Positions 33,714 through 42,297 of a stretch of 50,437 bases of DNA are shown here, piece after piece. The number at the start of each line of letters is the position of its first letter. Position 1 is the first letter of the stretch. The notes below the pieces were generated by a model. It ran no database searches and was not told the DNA's origin. It saw only the letters and a list, made by a program, of their open reading frames with translations. The translations under genes and the position numbers were made by a program. The stretch lies in contig CAYSLJ010000030.1 in the NCBI GenBank assembly GCA_964431735.1, positions 1-50,437 of the forward strand. The letters are read 5' to 3'. This DNA is from CALARM01 sp964431735 (GTDB lineage Bacteria; Vulcanimicrobiota; SpSt-956; JAKJGF01).

Positions 33714-35946
33714 ATTTGAATAATCCGCCCAGAAATCCTTTTTTCTTTTTTTCTGCACTGTCGTCTTTAATAAAATTCAGGTTAAGCACAGGATGAAGTG
33801 CCAGCCCCATGGCACACATCAGGGATGTCTGTTTTGCCTCTATCAATTCTCTGTCTACTTTAAGTTCTTTGCTTTCAGGAAGAAAGAATTTATCAGCTTC
33901 GATTTTCAATTGACTGTTAATATGTTTGCCAAGATTTTTCATGTCAATGCCACCGCCGGTAAAGATTATGGATTCGAATTTTTCCAGCCTGTATTCAGGG
34001 CCAAAATACCTTACGGCTTTCAATATTTCAGTGGTCCAATCTTTTATATGGGGCATAAGAATCTGAAATAGATTTGCCTGATTTTTGCCTGCCCATATGT
34101 CGGCATCACATTTTGTCTTTTTTATCTCGTCTGCCTTTTCGTAAGAAAGCCTCTCTGCCTGCATAATGGCCAGGGTAAGTTTATTCCCTCCTGAAAAGAA
34201 ATTTATATTCTGGGAAAGTATGCTGTCACGGATAAGAGTCATAGAAGTACCTTCTGCGCCGATATTGATTATAGCAATATTCTTTTTTCTTTCTTCTTCA
34301 TGAATCATTAATTCTGCCAGTGCTGAAAGAACAAAAGACTCCAAGACAATCATATCAGTATTTAATCCGGCAATTTTCAATGTTTTACGGAGATTTTCAA
34401 TAGCACTTTTTCTTAAAGCAGTAACTCTTACTTTCATGTTTCTTTCATCTCCTTCTATTGAAGGTGAAAGTACTTCAAATTCAATAGAAACATCATCCAT
34501 TGGTAAAGGTATGAGATGTCTTATATCTTTGTTTAATACCGATGGAACTTTATCAGGAGTTGTGGCAGGTATTTTCAATGTCCTTATTGCCGTACAGTAA
34601 GAAGAAAGGGAAACTACTACATCTCTCCTGTTTTTATTGTCAATAATATTCCTTATTGCTTTACCGAGAGTAACAGGATCTGTTATTATTCCTTTTGATA
34701 CGGTGTTTTCCGGTGTCCTTCCGGTTATTATTGAGTCAGGGTATACATTGCCGTTTCCGTCAATATCCATCTGTAAAATTTTTATTTCATAATTACCTAT
34801 ATCCAGAGCTGCTATTTTTAAAAGCCTGTCTCTTACTACAGAAAGACCAAGGTGAGATTTTACTTTTAACATGGGAAGAAAGAGGGGGGATTTTTCTTTT
34901 TTCTCCGGTTCGGCTTTTGAGCTTTTTCCCAGAATATCCCTTAATTTATCCGCTCTTGCAGAAGAAGTGTCGTCGAATTTAATAATATTTTCTTTGACTG
35001 CAGACGGGAAAGCACCTCTGGGAGTAACAGGTTTTTCTTTTACTTTCATAAGGGCTTCTTTAAATTTTTTACCTGAAATATACCTGTTTTCTACTTCCAG
35101 ATCCATGGCAGTAGAAATTACCTCCTGAAGTCCTGGCGAGAGATCGTCTCTGAATTCATCCAGAGGAGGATATACGAAAAGGTTGCCGGTACCATCATCG
35201 TCCTTATCTGTAGGATCATAACCTGTAAGAAGTCTGTGCAGTGTCGCTCCAAGAGCAAAAAGATCACTCTGAGGATAGGCTTTCCCAAGATATTGTTCAG
35301 GAGCGGCATAACCCGGAGTACCTACAAGGGTACCTGTTTTTTTCTTGTTGAAAATACGGGCAATACCAAAATCCAGGAGTTTTATTGTGCCATCATTCTG
35401 TTCCATAATATTGGCAGTCTTTATGTCTCTGTGAACGATCATAGGATCTCTTGTATGCAAATAGTCAAGAACATCACATAGCTGAATACCCCAGTTAATA
35501 ACAGTTTCTTCATCAAGAAGGCAATCATCTTCCAGAGCTCCTTCAATAATATCTTCCAGTGAGTCTCCTTCTACATAGTCCATAACAAGAAAATATCTTC
35601 CTTCTTCAATAAAGTGATTCTGCACAACCGGAAGATTTGTATGTCTGAGCCTGGCAAGCATAACCGCTTCATCTTTAAATTTTTGAATGGCGTACTGACG
35701 CTCTTCTGCATCTTTGAAATCATCAGTCATAACCTTGATAACACAGGGAGTATTGTCAAGGTTCAGATCTTCTGCAAGATATACGGAAGCCATCCCACCT
35801 TCACCGAGAGGCTGAACTACTGCATATCTCTCATGATGAAGTGTTTCCCCTTCTTCCAGAACCCAGGGATTTACATTATGGCCGCAGAACTGACAGAAAG
35901 TAGCTTCATCATTTACTTCTTTCCCGCAATAATCGCATGTTGCCAC
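33709..35946 (-). CDS. Zinc ribbon - Ser/Thr kinase - PilM fusion protein
   Basis: The protein is 745 aa. A zinc ribbon (Cys4, 7, 18, 21) leads a Hanks-type kinase (about 41-300): GEGGMASVY glycine loop, Lys71, HRDIKTANI (Asp174), DFG (192-194), and GTPGYAAPEQ activation segment, all intact. A linker (about 300-370) joins a PilM-type actin-fold ATPase (about 375-720): ALDIGNYEIKILQM, VVVSLSS, IINIGAEGTSMTLI and FTGGGIDMKNLG. PilM is the cytosolic ring component of type IV pilus assembly. The fusion would place phosphorylation at the pilus base. There is no membrane helix. The start is GTG, 15 bases after AGGAGG. The tail KKKKGFLGGLFKW resembles the amphipathic C-termini of membrane-associated actins. 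Confidence 0.92.
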   Translation of the reverse strand: MATCDYCGKEVNDEATFCQFCGHNVNPWVLEEGETLHHERYAVVQPLGEGGMASVYLAEDLNLDNTPCVIKVMTDDFKDAEERQYAIQKFKDEAVMLARLRHTNLPVVQNHFIEEGRYFLVMDYVEGDSLEDIIEGALEDDCLLDEETVINWGIQLCDVLDYLHTRDPMIVHRDIKTANIMEQNDGTIKLLDFGIARIFNKKKTGTLVGTPGYAAPEQYLGKAYPQSDLFALGATLHRLLTGYDPTDKDDDGTGNLFVYPPLDEFRDDLSPGLQEVISTAMDLEVENRYISGKKFKEALMKVKEKPVTPRGAFPSAVKENIIKFDDTSSARADKLRDILGKSSKAEPEKKEKSPLFLPMLKVKSHLGLSVVRDRLLKIAALDIGNYEIKILQMDIDGNGNVYPDSIITGRTPENTVSKGIITDPVTLGKAIRNIIDNKNRRDVVVSLSSYCTAIRTLKIPATTPDKVPSVLNKDIRHLIPLPMDDVSIEFEVLSPSIEGDERNMKVRVTALRKSAIENLRKTLKIAGLNTDMIVLESFVLSALAELMIHEEERKKNIAIINIGAEGTSMTLIRDSILSQNINFFSGGNKLTLAIMQAERLSYEKADEIKKTKCDADIWAGKNQANLFQILMPHIKDWTTEILKAVRYFGPEYRLEKFESIIFTGGGIDMKNLGKHINSQLKIEADKFFLPESKELKVDRELIEAKQTSLMCAMGLALHPVLNLNFIKDDSAEKKKKGFLGGLFKW

Positions 35947-36310
35947 GATAAATATTAAAATCCTCCTGTTTTTATAACTTCTTTATATATGACAAAATTA
36001 AGTATATATTTTTTTGAATAATTTCTTAAATTATTATTCCCAGAAAAAATAAAATCTGACTGAATAGATCTGTTTTGTATTATAAGGTTTATTTTCATAG
36101 AATACAGTTATGGGAATTACTTTTTTGCTATTTTTTACCTTTATATAATGTCAATATTGACAGGATAATACTTCATTCCCTGATATTATATGTAATTTTT
36201 TATTCTAAATCAAGGTTTTTAATTAAATTAGACGGAAATTTTTACTGAAAAAATTTACTTAAAATAAACATGATAATTTATGAATATTTATTGGATAAAT
36301 TTGATTTATC
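35947..36310. other. AT-rich divergent intergenic region
   Basis: It separates the kinase-PilM gene (minus) from the TPR gene (plus). It holds AGGAGG for the kinase start and short inverted AT-rich stretches (TGTCAATATTGACA is a 14-bp palindrome near 36149). I see no gene, RNA or recognised repeat. Confidence 0.45.
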
Positions 36311-36339
36311 TTGACAAATATTATAGTAAATGAGATAAT
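36311..36339 (+). promoter_or_regulatory. Promoter of the exported TPR gene
   Basis: TTGACA (36311-36316) and GATAAT (36334-36339) are 17 bases apart. The start near 36346 gives a leader of about 185 nt containing the hairpin at 36364 and the 83-nt element. Confidence 0.7.
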
Positions 36340-36363
36340 GAATTGTATGGCATAAAAAATAGT

Positions 36364-36399
36364 AATCTTCATAATTTTTATATAAAAATCATGAAGATT
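36364..36399 (+). promoter_or_regulatory. 17-bp leader hairpin
   Basis: AATCTTCATAATTTTTA and TAAAAATCATGAAGATT pair over 17 positions with one mismatch and a two-base centre. It overlaps the start of the 83-nt element. AATCTTCATAAGGAGG recurs at the ribosome binding site (from 36507), so the right arm could alternatively pair with and mask that site. Confidence 0.55.
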
Positions 36400-36462
36400 T
36401 ATGCTCCACTATATATTCATTTTCATATTTGGTTGTGACCGATACGGTCATGCCTGTTAGTG
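36380..36462 (+). promoter_or_regulatory. Conserved 83-nt leader element, copy 2
   Basis: It differs from 10937-11019 at six positions, all in the first 34 bases; the final 49 are identical. It includes the TGACC-GATAC-GGTCA hairpin. CTGTTA pairs with TAACAG just beyond (36455-36474). It lies in the untranslated leader of an exported TPR protein. Confidence 0.65.
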
Positions 36463-36529
36463 TGTTTTAACAGGGTGTAAAAGTTTAGTTTTAAGGTAAA
36501 CTTAAATCTTCATAAGGAGGTAGAAAATT

Positions 36530-37192
36530 ATGGTTTTAAAGAGAAGTGTAATGGTTTTTACTGTTTTATTTATACTGATAAATTTTTTACCTGCATCTGG
36601 TGAAACAGACTGGGAATGGAATAAAATAGGAGTAAACCTGTGCAAAGAAGGACGATTTAGTGAGGCTCTTTACTGTTACAACAGGGCAATAAGGCTTAAT
36701 CCGGAATATGAAGATGCATGGCTTAATAAAGGTGATGTTCTGGTGATTTTAGGCGTTTATTCGAAAGCTCTTTCTGTTTACGATAACCTTTTAAAGATTA
36801 AACCTTTATCTACTACTGCATTGAATAAAAAGGGAGAAGTTTTTATCAGACTTGGAAAATATAATGATGCTGTTAAGTGTTATGATAAATCTCTGGCTAT
36901 TGATTATAATAATGCTACAGTATGGTGTGATAAAGGTAATCTTTTATATATTTTGAAACGTTATAACAGGGCTATTGAATGTTATGATAAAGCGTTAGAG
37001 ATTAATCCTTCTTATGCTAAAGCATGGTATAACAGGGGAAATGCTTTTTATTGTCTTGGTAACTATGAAGATGCAATTCGTTGCTATGATAGTTTGCTTG
37101 CTATAGAGCCAGCCAATACATATGGAATCTATTACAGAGACAACGCATTGAAAAATTTGAGGAAAAAATCTTATGCCTCTGTAGAAGAATAA
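36530..37192 (+). CDS. Exported TPR protein (220 aa)
   Basis: A signal peptide (MVLKRSVMVFTVLFILINF, cleavage near PASG-ET) is followed by five TPR repeats of the conventional type (NKIGVNLCKEGRFSEALYCY, AWYNRGNAFYCLGNYEDAIR). The mature protein is expected in the periplasm or at the cell surface as a protein-binding scaffold. AAGGAGG lies at good spacing before the ATG. It has its own promoter and a long structured leader, suggesting post-transcriptional control. It is divergent from the kinase-PilM gene, so a link to pilus assembly (many pilotins and PilF-type proteins are TPRs) is possible, but no lipobox is present. Confidence 0.85.
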   Translation: MVLKRSVMVFTVLFILINFLPASGETDWEWNKIGVNLCKEGRFSEALYCYNRAIRLNPEYEDAWLNKGDVLVILGVYSKALSVYDNLLKIKPLSTTALNKKGEVFIRLGKYNDAVKCYDKSLAIDYNNATVWCDKGNLLYILKRYNRAIECYDKALEINPSYAKAWYNRGNAFYCLGNYEDAIRCYDSLLAIEPANTYGIYYRDNALKNLRKKSYASVEE

Positions 37193-37265
37193 CAGGGTCG
37201 TTACGATTCTCATATAAATTACATAACACAATATCTTTGATTATAGTTAGTTTCATAACAATTAC

Positions 37266-37362
37266 TGACCTGAGCATAAGCATGTAATAACAGTCTTCCT
37301 CCCGTCACGCGTAACGCGTAACGCGTCACGAGAGCAGATATTTATTATTTATGCTCACCTCA
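37266..37362. repeat. 97-bp palindromic element, copy 1
   Basis: The outer arms TGACCTGAGCATAA and TTATGCTCACCTCA pair with two mismatches. The centre contains CCCGTCACG CGTAACG CGTAACG CGTCACG AGAG heptads. It has the same length and about 85 percent identity with 46022-46118. Both copies are downstream of plus-strand genes. Confidence 0.85.
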
Positions 37363-37374
37363 ATAATAATTAAT

Positions 37375-37441
37375 GAGTGAGTAGTGAATAGTGAGTGATA
37401 ATGCCATATTATACTCACTACTCACCACTCACTACTCACTT
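37375..37441. repeat. Large heptad hairpin
   Basis: GAGTGAGTAGTGAATAGTGAG (first arm) and CTCACTACTCACCACTCACT (second arm) flank about 20 bases. The arms are nearly fully complementary over more than 20 bp, one of the clearest examples of opposing heptad arrays. Confidence 0.9.
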
Positions 37442-37580
37442 AAATTTTAATAATTTATGAAATACACTATAATATCAGGGACAGAAATGGGCCCTGAATT
37501 TTTTTTGCATGGAAATTTTTATTGCTTTATTGGTAATATATCTGATAAAATATGTGAGTGGACCTATGGAAAACTTCGTG

Positions 37581-37608
37581 TCACGCGTTATGCGTCACGC
37601 GTTACGAA
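37581..37608. repeat. Heptad repeat (TCACGCG/TTATGCG)
   Basis: TCACGCG TTATGCG TCACGCG TTACGAA ends 14 bases before the start codon of the hydantoinase-type gene, overlapping where a ribosome binding site would lie (AAAGG follows). Confidence 0.85.
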
Positions 37609-37622
37609 CAAAAGGTTGATTT

Positions 37623-39764
37623 ATGAAAAAAATACGAATAGGCATAGATGTAGGCGGAACCTTTACCCATGCAGTTGCCCTTGATGATGAAACTTATGAA
37701 CTCATCGGTAAAATAAAAGTTCCTACAACCCATACTTCGGACAAAGGTGTTGCAGAAGGTATTGTAACATCCCTGAAAAAACTTCTGGAAACTTATAGTA
37801 TTGAACCACATATGGTGAGTTTTATAGCTCATAGCACTACTCAGGCAACAAATGCCCTTCTTGAAGGTGATGTATCACCTGTAGGTATAATAGGTATGGC
37901 TAAAGGATTGGACAGAGTTAAAGCCAGACAGGAAACAGATGCAGGACTTATAGAGATTGCAGACGGAAAGTATCTGGACAGTCTGTCTTATTTCCTGGAT
38001 ACGACATACGGTCTGGAAGAAGATATAGTTGAACAAATACTTATGAGTTTTCAAAGACAGGGTATAAATGTAGTTGTTGCATCAGAAGCTTTTTCCGTAG
38101 ATAATCCGGAAAATGAAATAAAGGTTATTAATATTGCAAGAAAAAAAGGTTTTCTTGCCACAGCCACACATGAACTTTCTCAGCTTTACGGTCTTAAAAT
38201 CAGAACAAGAACTGCTGTTATTAATGCCAGTATATTGAAAAAAATGGTTGATACTATAATTATGACAGAAGAAAGTGTCCGGGAAGCAGGCATTACAGTG
38301 CCTCTTATGATTATGAGAAGTGACGGAGGAGTAATGTCGGCAGAAGAAGTTAAAAAGAGACCTGTAGTGACAATACTTTCAGGCCCTGCTGCCGGTGTGG
38401 CTGCTGCTCTTATGTATGAAAGAATTACTGACGGTATCTTTTTAGATGTAGGTGGTACAAGCACAGACATAAGTGTAATAAAGCAGGGGGAAGCCAGGAT
38501 ACAGACAGCAGAACTCGGAGGTCACAGACTTTATCTGAAAACACTTGATATTTCTACTCTTGGAATAGCAGGTGGTTCAATAGTGAGAAAATCCGGAAAA
38601 AAGATTACAGATGTTGGCCCCAGAAGTGCTCATATAGCGGGACTTCCTTATTGCGCTTTCCAGGAAGATCGGCTTTCTCCTGAGAACATTACCGTGATAA
38701 AGCCTCTTATGAATGATCCGGAAGATTATGTGGCAGTTGTTTCAGATAAAAAGAAATTTGCTCTTACTCCTACCTGTGCGTCAAATATACTTGGTCTTGT
38801 GCCGGAAGGAGACCCTGCGGAAGGAAACAGAGAAGGCCTTGAAAAAATATTTGAATTTCTTTCAAAAGAGCTTAACTGTGATAGTAATAAAATAGCCCGG
38901 AATATAATGGATATTGCCTCCGGGAAGGTTATAGATAAAATAAGAGAACTTATAAAAATAAATAAAATACCGGAAAAATTTGTAACCCTTATAGGTGGCG
39001 GCGGAGGAGCATCGGCTATTGTTCCCTGTGTGGCAAAAAAGATGGGACTTAAATGGAGAATAGCTAAAAATAATGATGTTATTTCTGCTATAGGAGTGGC
39101 TCTTGCTATGGTCAGAGAAGTGATTGAAAAAAGTTCTTTAGACCCTTCCGAAGAGGATATAATAAAATTGAGAAGGGAAGCAGTGGATAGAGCAATATCT
39201 TCAGGCGCGGCAGAAGGGACAATAGATGTTCAGATAGAAGTGGATAAACAGAGAAATATTATAAGAGCTGTTGCATGCGGAAGTACGGAATTAAAGGAAA
39301 AAGATAGAAATATGGCTGAATTATCTGAAGATAAACTGATGGAACTTGCAGCCATTTCTATGGAAGTAGAAAAAGACAGGATTAGATTCCTGGGCAATAC
39401 AGTATGTCTTAACGTGTTCGGATGTGAACAGGAGGATAGAATTTTTTCAGGTATCTTTAAAAACAGAAGAACTGAATTAAGGATTATAGATAAGTATGGT
39501 GTTGTAAAGCTTCAGTTATTGAGTGGATATTCTGTTCAGACCAGAGTAAAAGATGCGCTGGAAGAACTGAGAAATTCTATTGTTAAATATATGAATTACG
39601 GCGACGGAGGAGCTATTATACCGCCTCTTTATATTCTTTTTAAAAGTCGTATAATTAATCTCTCCAGTCTTCAATCTCCTGACCGGATACTGGCACTTGT
39701 ACGTATGGAGCTTGAAGGTAAAGGGATGGAAGAACAAGTTGTTATAGTGGGGGAAAAAATATGA
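37623..39764 (+). CDS. Hydantoinase/oxoprolinase A-type ATPase
   Basis: The protein is 713 aa of the HyuA/acetone-carboxylase-beta superfamily. It starts IRIGIDVGGTFTHAVALDD (phosphate loop 1), with AHSTTQATNALLEGD, then FLDVGGTSTDISVIKQG (phosphate loop 2) and TLIGGGGGASAIVP. Members couple ATP hydrolysis to opening or carboxylating small cyclic or carbonyl compounds, usually with a HyuB partner. No HyuB is present here; DUF4127 follows instead with a four-base ATGA overlap, so the two are translationally coupled and probably form one unit. The substrate is unknown. The C-terminal 170 residues are more divergent. Confidence 0.88.
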   Translation: MKKIRIGIDVGGTFTHAVALDDETYELIGKIKVPTTHTSDKGVAEGIVTSLKKLLETYSIEPHMVSFIAHSTTQATNALLEGDVSPVGIIGMAKGLDRVKARQETDAGLIEIADGKYLDSLSYFLDTTYGLEEDIVEQILMSFQRQGINVVVASEAFSVDNPENEIKVINIARKKGFLATATHELSQLYGLKIRTRTAVINASILKKMVDTIIMTEESVREAGITVPLMIMRSDGGVMSAEEVKKRPVVTILSGPAAGVAAALMYERITDGIFLDVGGTSTDISVIKQGEARIQTAELGGHRLYLKTLDISTLGIAGGSIVRKSGKKITDVGPRSAHIAGLPYCAFQEDRLSPENITVIKPLMNDPEDYVAVVSDKKKFALTPTCASNILGLVPEGDPAEGNREGLEKIFEFLSKELNCDSNKIARNIMDIASGKVIDKIRELIKINKIPEKFVTLIGGGGGASAIVPCVAKKMGLKWRIAKNNDVISAIGVALAMVREVIEKSSLDPSEEDIIKLRREAVDRAISSGAAEGTIDVQIEVDKQRNIIRAVACGSTELKEKDRNMAELSEDKLMELAAISMEVEKDRIRFLGNTVCLNVFGCEQEDRIFSGIFKNRRTELRIIDKYGVVKLQLLSGYSVQTRVKDALEELRNSIVKYMNYGDGGAIIPPLYILFKSRIINLSSLQSPDRILALVRMELEGKGMEEQVVIVGEKI

Positions 39765-41251
39765 AAAAAATAATAGGATATATTCCTTTGGATGACAGAC
39801 CATGTAATTATGTATGGCCTCAGAAGATATTGAAAAATACTGAATTTGAAATTCTTTTACCTCCCAGAGATATAATGGGTAAGTTTAATATACCTGCAGA
39901 CAGGGAAAAAGTATGTCTCTGGCTCAGAGAACATGTAAAATTTATGGATGCTCTTGTAATCTCGCTTGACCTGATTGCACACGGAGGGCTTGTGGCTTCA
40001 AGGCGCCTTGTAGAAGCTATTCCTGAAATAAGGGAGAAGGTAAAAATTTTAGAGGAATTAAAAATTTTGAATCCTTCTCTTGTAATATACGGATTTTCTA
40101 TACTTATGCGTATATCAATAACAGTTGATTCTCCCGAAAGTGAGAGAAACTGGAAGAATTTATATGAATATTCCAAAGTTTATTATAGAATTCATCAATT
40201 AAAACAGATAGAATTAGTGGATAGATTAAAACAGCTTCAGGCAGATATTCCTTCAGATATTCTTAACCATTATCTGAAAACAAGAGAAAGAAATTTTACT
40301 CTGAATAAAGAATTTCTGGATTTACTTGAGAAAAAATATATTGATTTTATTGCTTATGCCCAGGAAGATGCTGCAGAATATGGTTTTCACAGGGAAGAAC
40401 AGGCAGAACTCCGTAAACTGGTAAGGAAGAGGGAACTTCTTGATAAGGTTGAACTTGTTACAGGAGCAGATGAAATAGGCACACTTCTCCTTGCCAGATA
40501 TATAAATATATCAACAGGATATACTCCCAGGATATTCCTTGATTATACCTATGATAAAGGTAAATTCTTTATAGCACCTTATGAAGATTGCTGTCTTAAT
40601 ATAAGTGTAGAGGAACATATAAGACTTCTCAAGGGCATTCAGGGAGCTGAAGCAGATAATTCCGATATAGTATTGCTGTGCCATAACAGTGAAGAAAAAG
40701 CACTTGATCTGTTTACTTCTTACCCTGACGAATTTAAAGATACAGGCGGAAAAATTTTTCTGAAAATGTTCAGGAAATATCTGAAGATGGGGAAATCTAT
40801 TGCAATAGCAGATGTTTTTTATACCAATGGAGGAGATCCTGCCCTTATATCCCTTCTTGTTCGTAAGAAATATTTGAAACATATATCTTCCTATGCAGGT
40901 CTTAATACTACAAGTAATACTATAGGTCTTACTCTTGCACAGGTCAGTATGGTTATGGCCACCAGACTGAGAGAAAGTCAGATAATAGAACTTTTAATAG
41001 AAAGGATTCTGGAGGATTGTTATTATCAGACTATAGTGCGCAGAAAGATAAATAAAAAAATCTTGTCAGACGGTTTTAGCCCTGTAAAGTTATCGGAAAA
41101 AGGCGGAGGGTATGAAGAAGAGATAAAGAATATGTTGATGGCATATCTTCAAACTATGATAGAAAAAGAAAAATTTTTTCTGAAATCTTTCAGTGCTTTT
41201 ATGCCCTGGGACAGGACTTTTGAAGTGGAAATAGATATGGAACTGGAATGA
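39761..41251 (+). CDS. DUF4127 family protein (496 aa)
   Basis: MKKIIGYIPLDDRPCNYVWP and ALVISLDLIAHGGLVASRR are characteristic of DUF4127, as is the long conserved stretch through YAQEDAAEYGFHREEQ and GADEIGTLLLARYIN. The family has no established biochemical role that I know; conserved Asp, His, Arg and Glu clusters suggest an enzyme. It is cytosolic with no membrane helix. The start overlaps the hydantoinase-type gene by four bases, making it the best clue to that pair's pathway. It converges on mreB, with heptads between. Confidence 0.85.
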   Translation: MKKIIGYIPLDDRPCNYVWPQKILKNTEFEILLPPRDIMGKFNIPADREKVCLWLREHVKFMDALVISLDLIAHGGLVASRRLVEAIPEIREKVKILEELKILNPSLVIYGFSILMRISITVDSPESERNWKNLYEYSKVYYRIHQLKQIELVDRLKQLQADIPSDILNHYLKTRERNFTLNKEFLDLLEKKYIDFIAYAQEDAAEYGFHREEQAELRKLVRKRELLDKVELVTGADEIGTLLLARYINISTGYTPRIFLDYTYDKGKFFIAPYEDCCLNISVEEHIRLLKGIQGAEADNSDIVLLCHNSEEKALDLFTSYPDEFKDTGGKIFLKMFRKYLKMGKSIAIADVFYTNGGDPALISLLVRKKYLKHISSYAGLNTTSNTIGLTLAQVSMVMATRLRESQIIELLIERILEDCYYQTIVRRKINKKILSDGFSPVKLSEKGGGYEEEIKNMLMAYLQTMIEKEKFFLKSFSAFMPWDRTFEVEIDMELE

Positions 41252-41284
41252 ATGTTTTACGATGGTTCTGTCCTCTATTTACTG

Positions 41285-41340
41285 GTGAGCAGTGAGTAAA
41301 AGATATATTCCACTCACTACTCACCATTGACTGCTCACTG
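41285..41340. repeat. Heptad hairpin between converging genes
   Basis: GTGAGCA GTGAGTA faces CACTCACTACTCACCATTGAC and TGCTCACTG. The right arm provides the mreB stop codon (minus-strand TGA at 41337-41335). It probably serves as a two-way transcription end. Confidence 0.85.
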
Positions 41341-42297
41341 AATCTTTGCAAGAATAGTTCCCCTTGCCACACAGTTAAGGCTGTCATCGGGAATATAGAA
41401 ATGTACGCCCATGTCTCTTGTAAACCTCTCTTCAAGACCTTTTAATAAAGCTCCTCCCCCTGCAAGGACTATTCCGTTGTCGATTATATCTGCTATGAGT
41501 TCAGGAGGAGTTTTTTCAAAGACTTTTTTTATACATTCTTTTATAGCTTTCAGAGATTCTTCTATGGGTTCTCTGAGTTCGTCGTCTGAAAGAGTTATGG
41601 ATTTCGGTATACTGTCTATTATATCTCTGCCTTTTACTTCCATACTCATGGGATTATCTGACTGTATGGCAGAACCTATCCTGATTTTAATATCTTCTGC
41701 AGTCTGCTGTCCTATAATAAGATTATAAACCTTTCTTACATATCTGATTATTGAATCATCCATTTTTCTGCCACCTGTTTTTATGGAAGAACTGCATACG
41801 ATACCCCCCAGGGATAGAACTGCAATATCAGTGCTGCCTGCTCCTATGTCTATAACCATAGTGCCTACAGGTTTATCTACGGGAAGAGCTGCTCCCAGTG
41901 CCACTGCCATAGGAGATGGTATAAGATGGGCACTCTGTGCTCCTGCAGAAATAGCAGCCTCTTTCAGTGCCCTTTCTTCTATAGTGGTAAGTTTCACAGG
42001 AACGCTCATTACAACAGATGGTTTTACAAGTTTGATTTTACCTAATACCCTGTTTAAAAAATGTTTCAGTAAAAGTTCGGTAGCCTGATAATCTGCTATT
42101 ACGCCGTTTTGTAAAGGATATATGGCTTTTATCTCAGAATTTGTTTTGCCGAGCATTTCTCTTGCAGTTTCACCTATATACATTATTTTACTGTTTTTTT
42201 TATTTATTGCCAGGACTACTGGCTCACGAAGAATTACACCGCGCTTTTCTACTGCAACTGTTATATTTGCAGTACCGAGATCAATACCTACTCTCAT
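41335..42297 (-). CDS. mreB: MreB-family actin homologue
   Basis: The protein is 320 aa, near the usual MreB length. Actin-fold motifs are VGIDLGTANITVAVEKRGVI (phosphate 1), PSVVMSVPVKLTTIEERAL, MVIDIGAGSTDIAVLSLGGI (phosphate 2) and NGIVLAGGGALLKGL. MreB filaments lie under the membrane and direct wall synthesis. The first gene of the pair, a secreted stalk-domain protein, overlaps the mreB start by four bases (ATGA). There is no mreC or mreD here, so this may be a specialised paralogue rather than the main cell-shape gene. The residues near the stop are encoded by heptads. Confidence 0.9.
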   Translation of the reverse strand: MRVGIDLGTANITVAVEKRGVILREPVVLAINKKNSKIMYIGETAREMLGKTNSEIKAIYPLQNGVIADYQATELLLKHFLNRVLGKIKLVKPSVVMSVPVKLTTIEERALKEAAISAGAQSAHLIPSPMAVALGAALPVDKPVGTMVIDIGAGSTDIAVLSLGGIVCSSSIKTGGRKMDDSIIRYVRKVYNLIIGQQTAEDIKIRIGSAIQSDNPMSMEVKGRDIIDSIPKSITLSDDELREPIEESLKAIKECIKKVFEKTPPELIADIIDNGIVLAGGGALLKGLEERFTRDMGVHFYIPDDSLNCVARGTILAKIQ

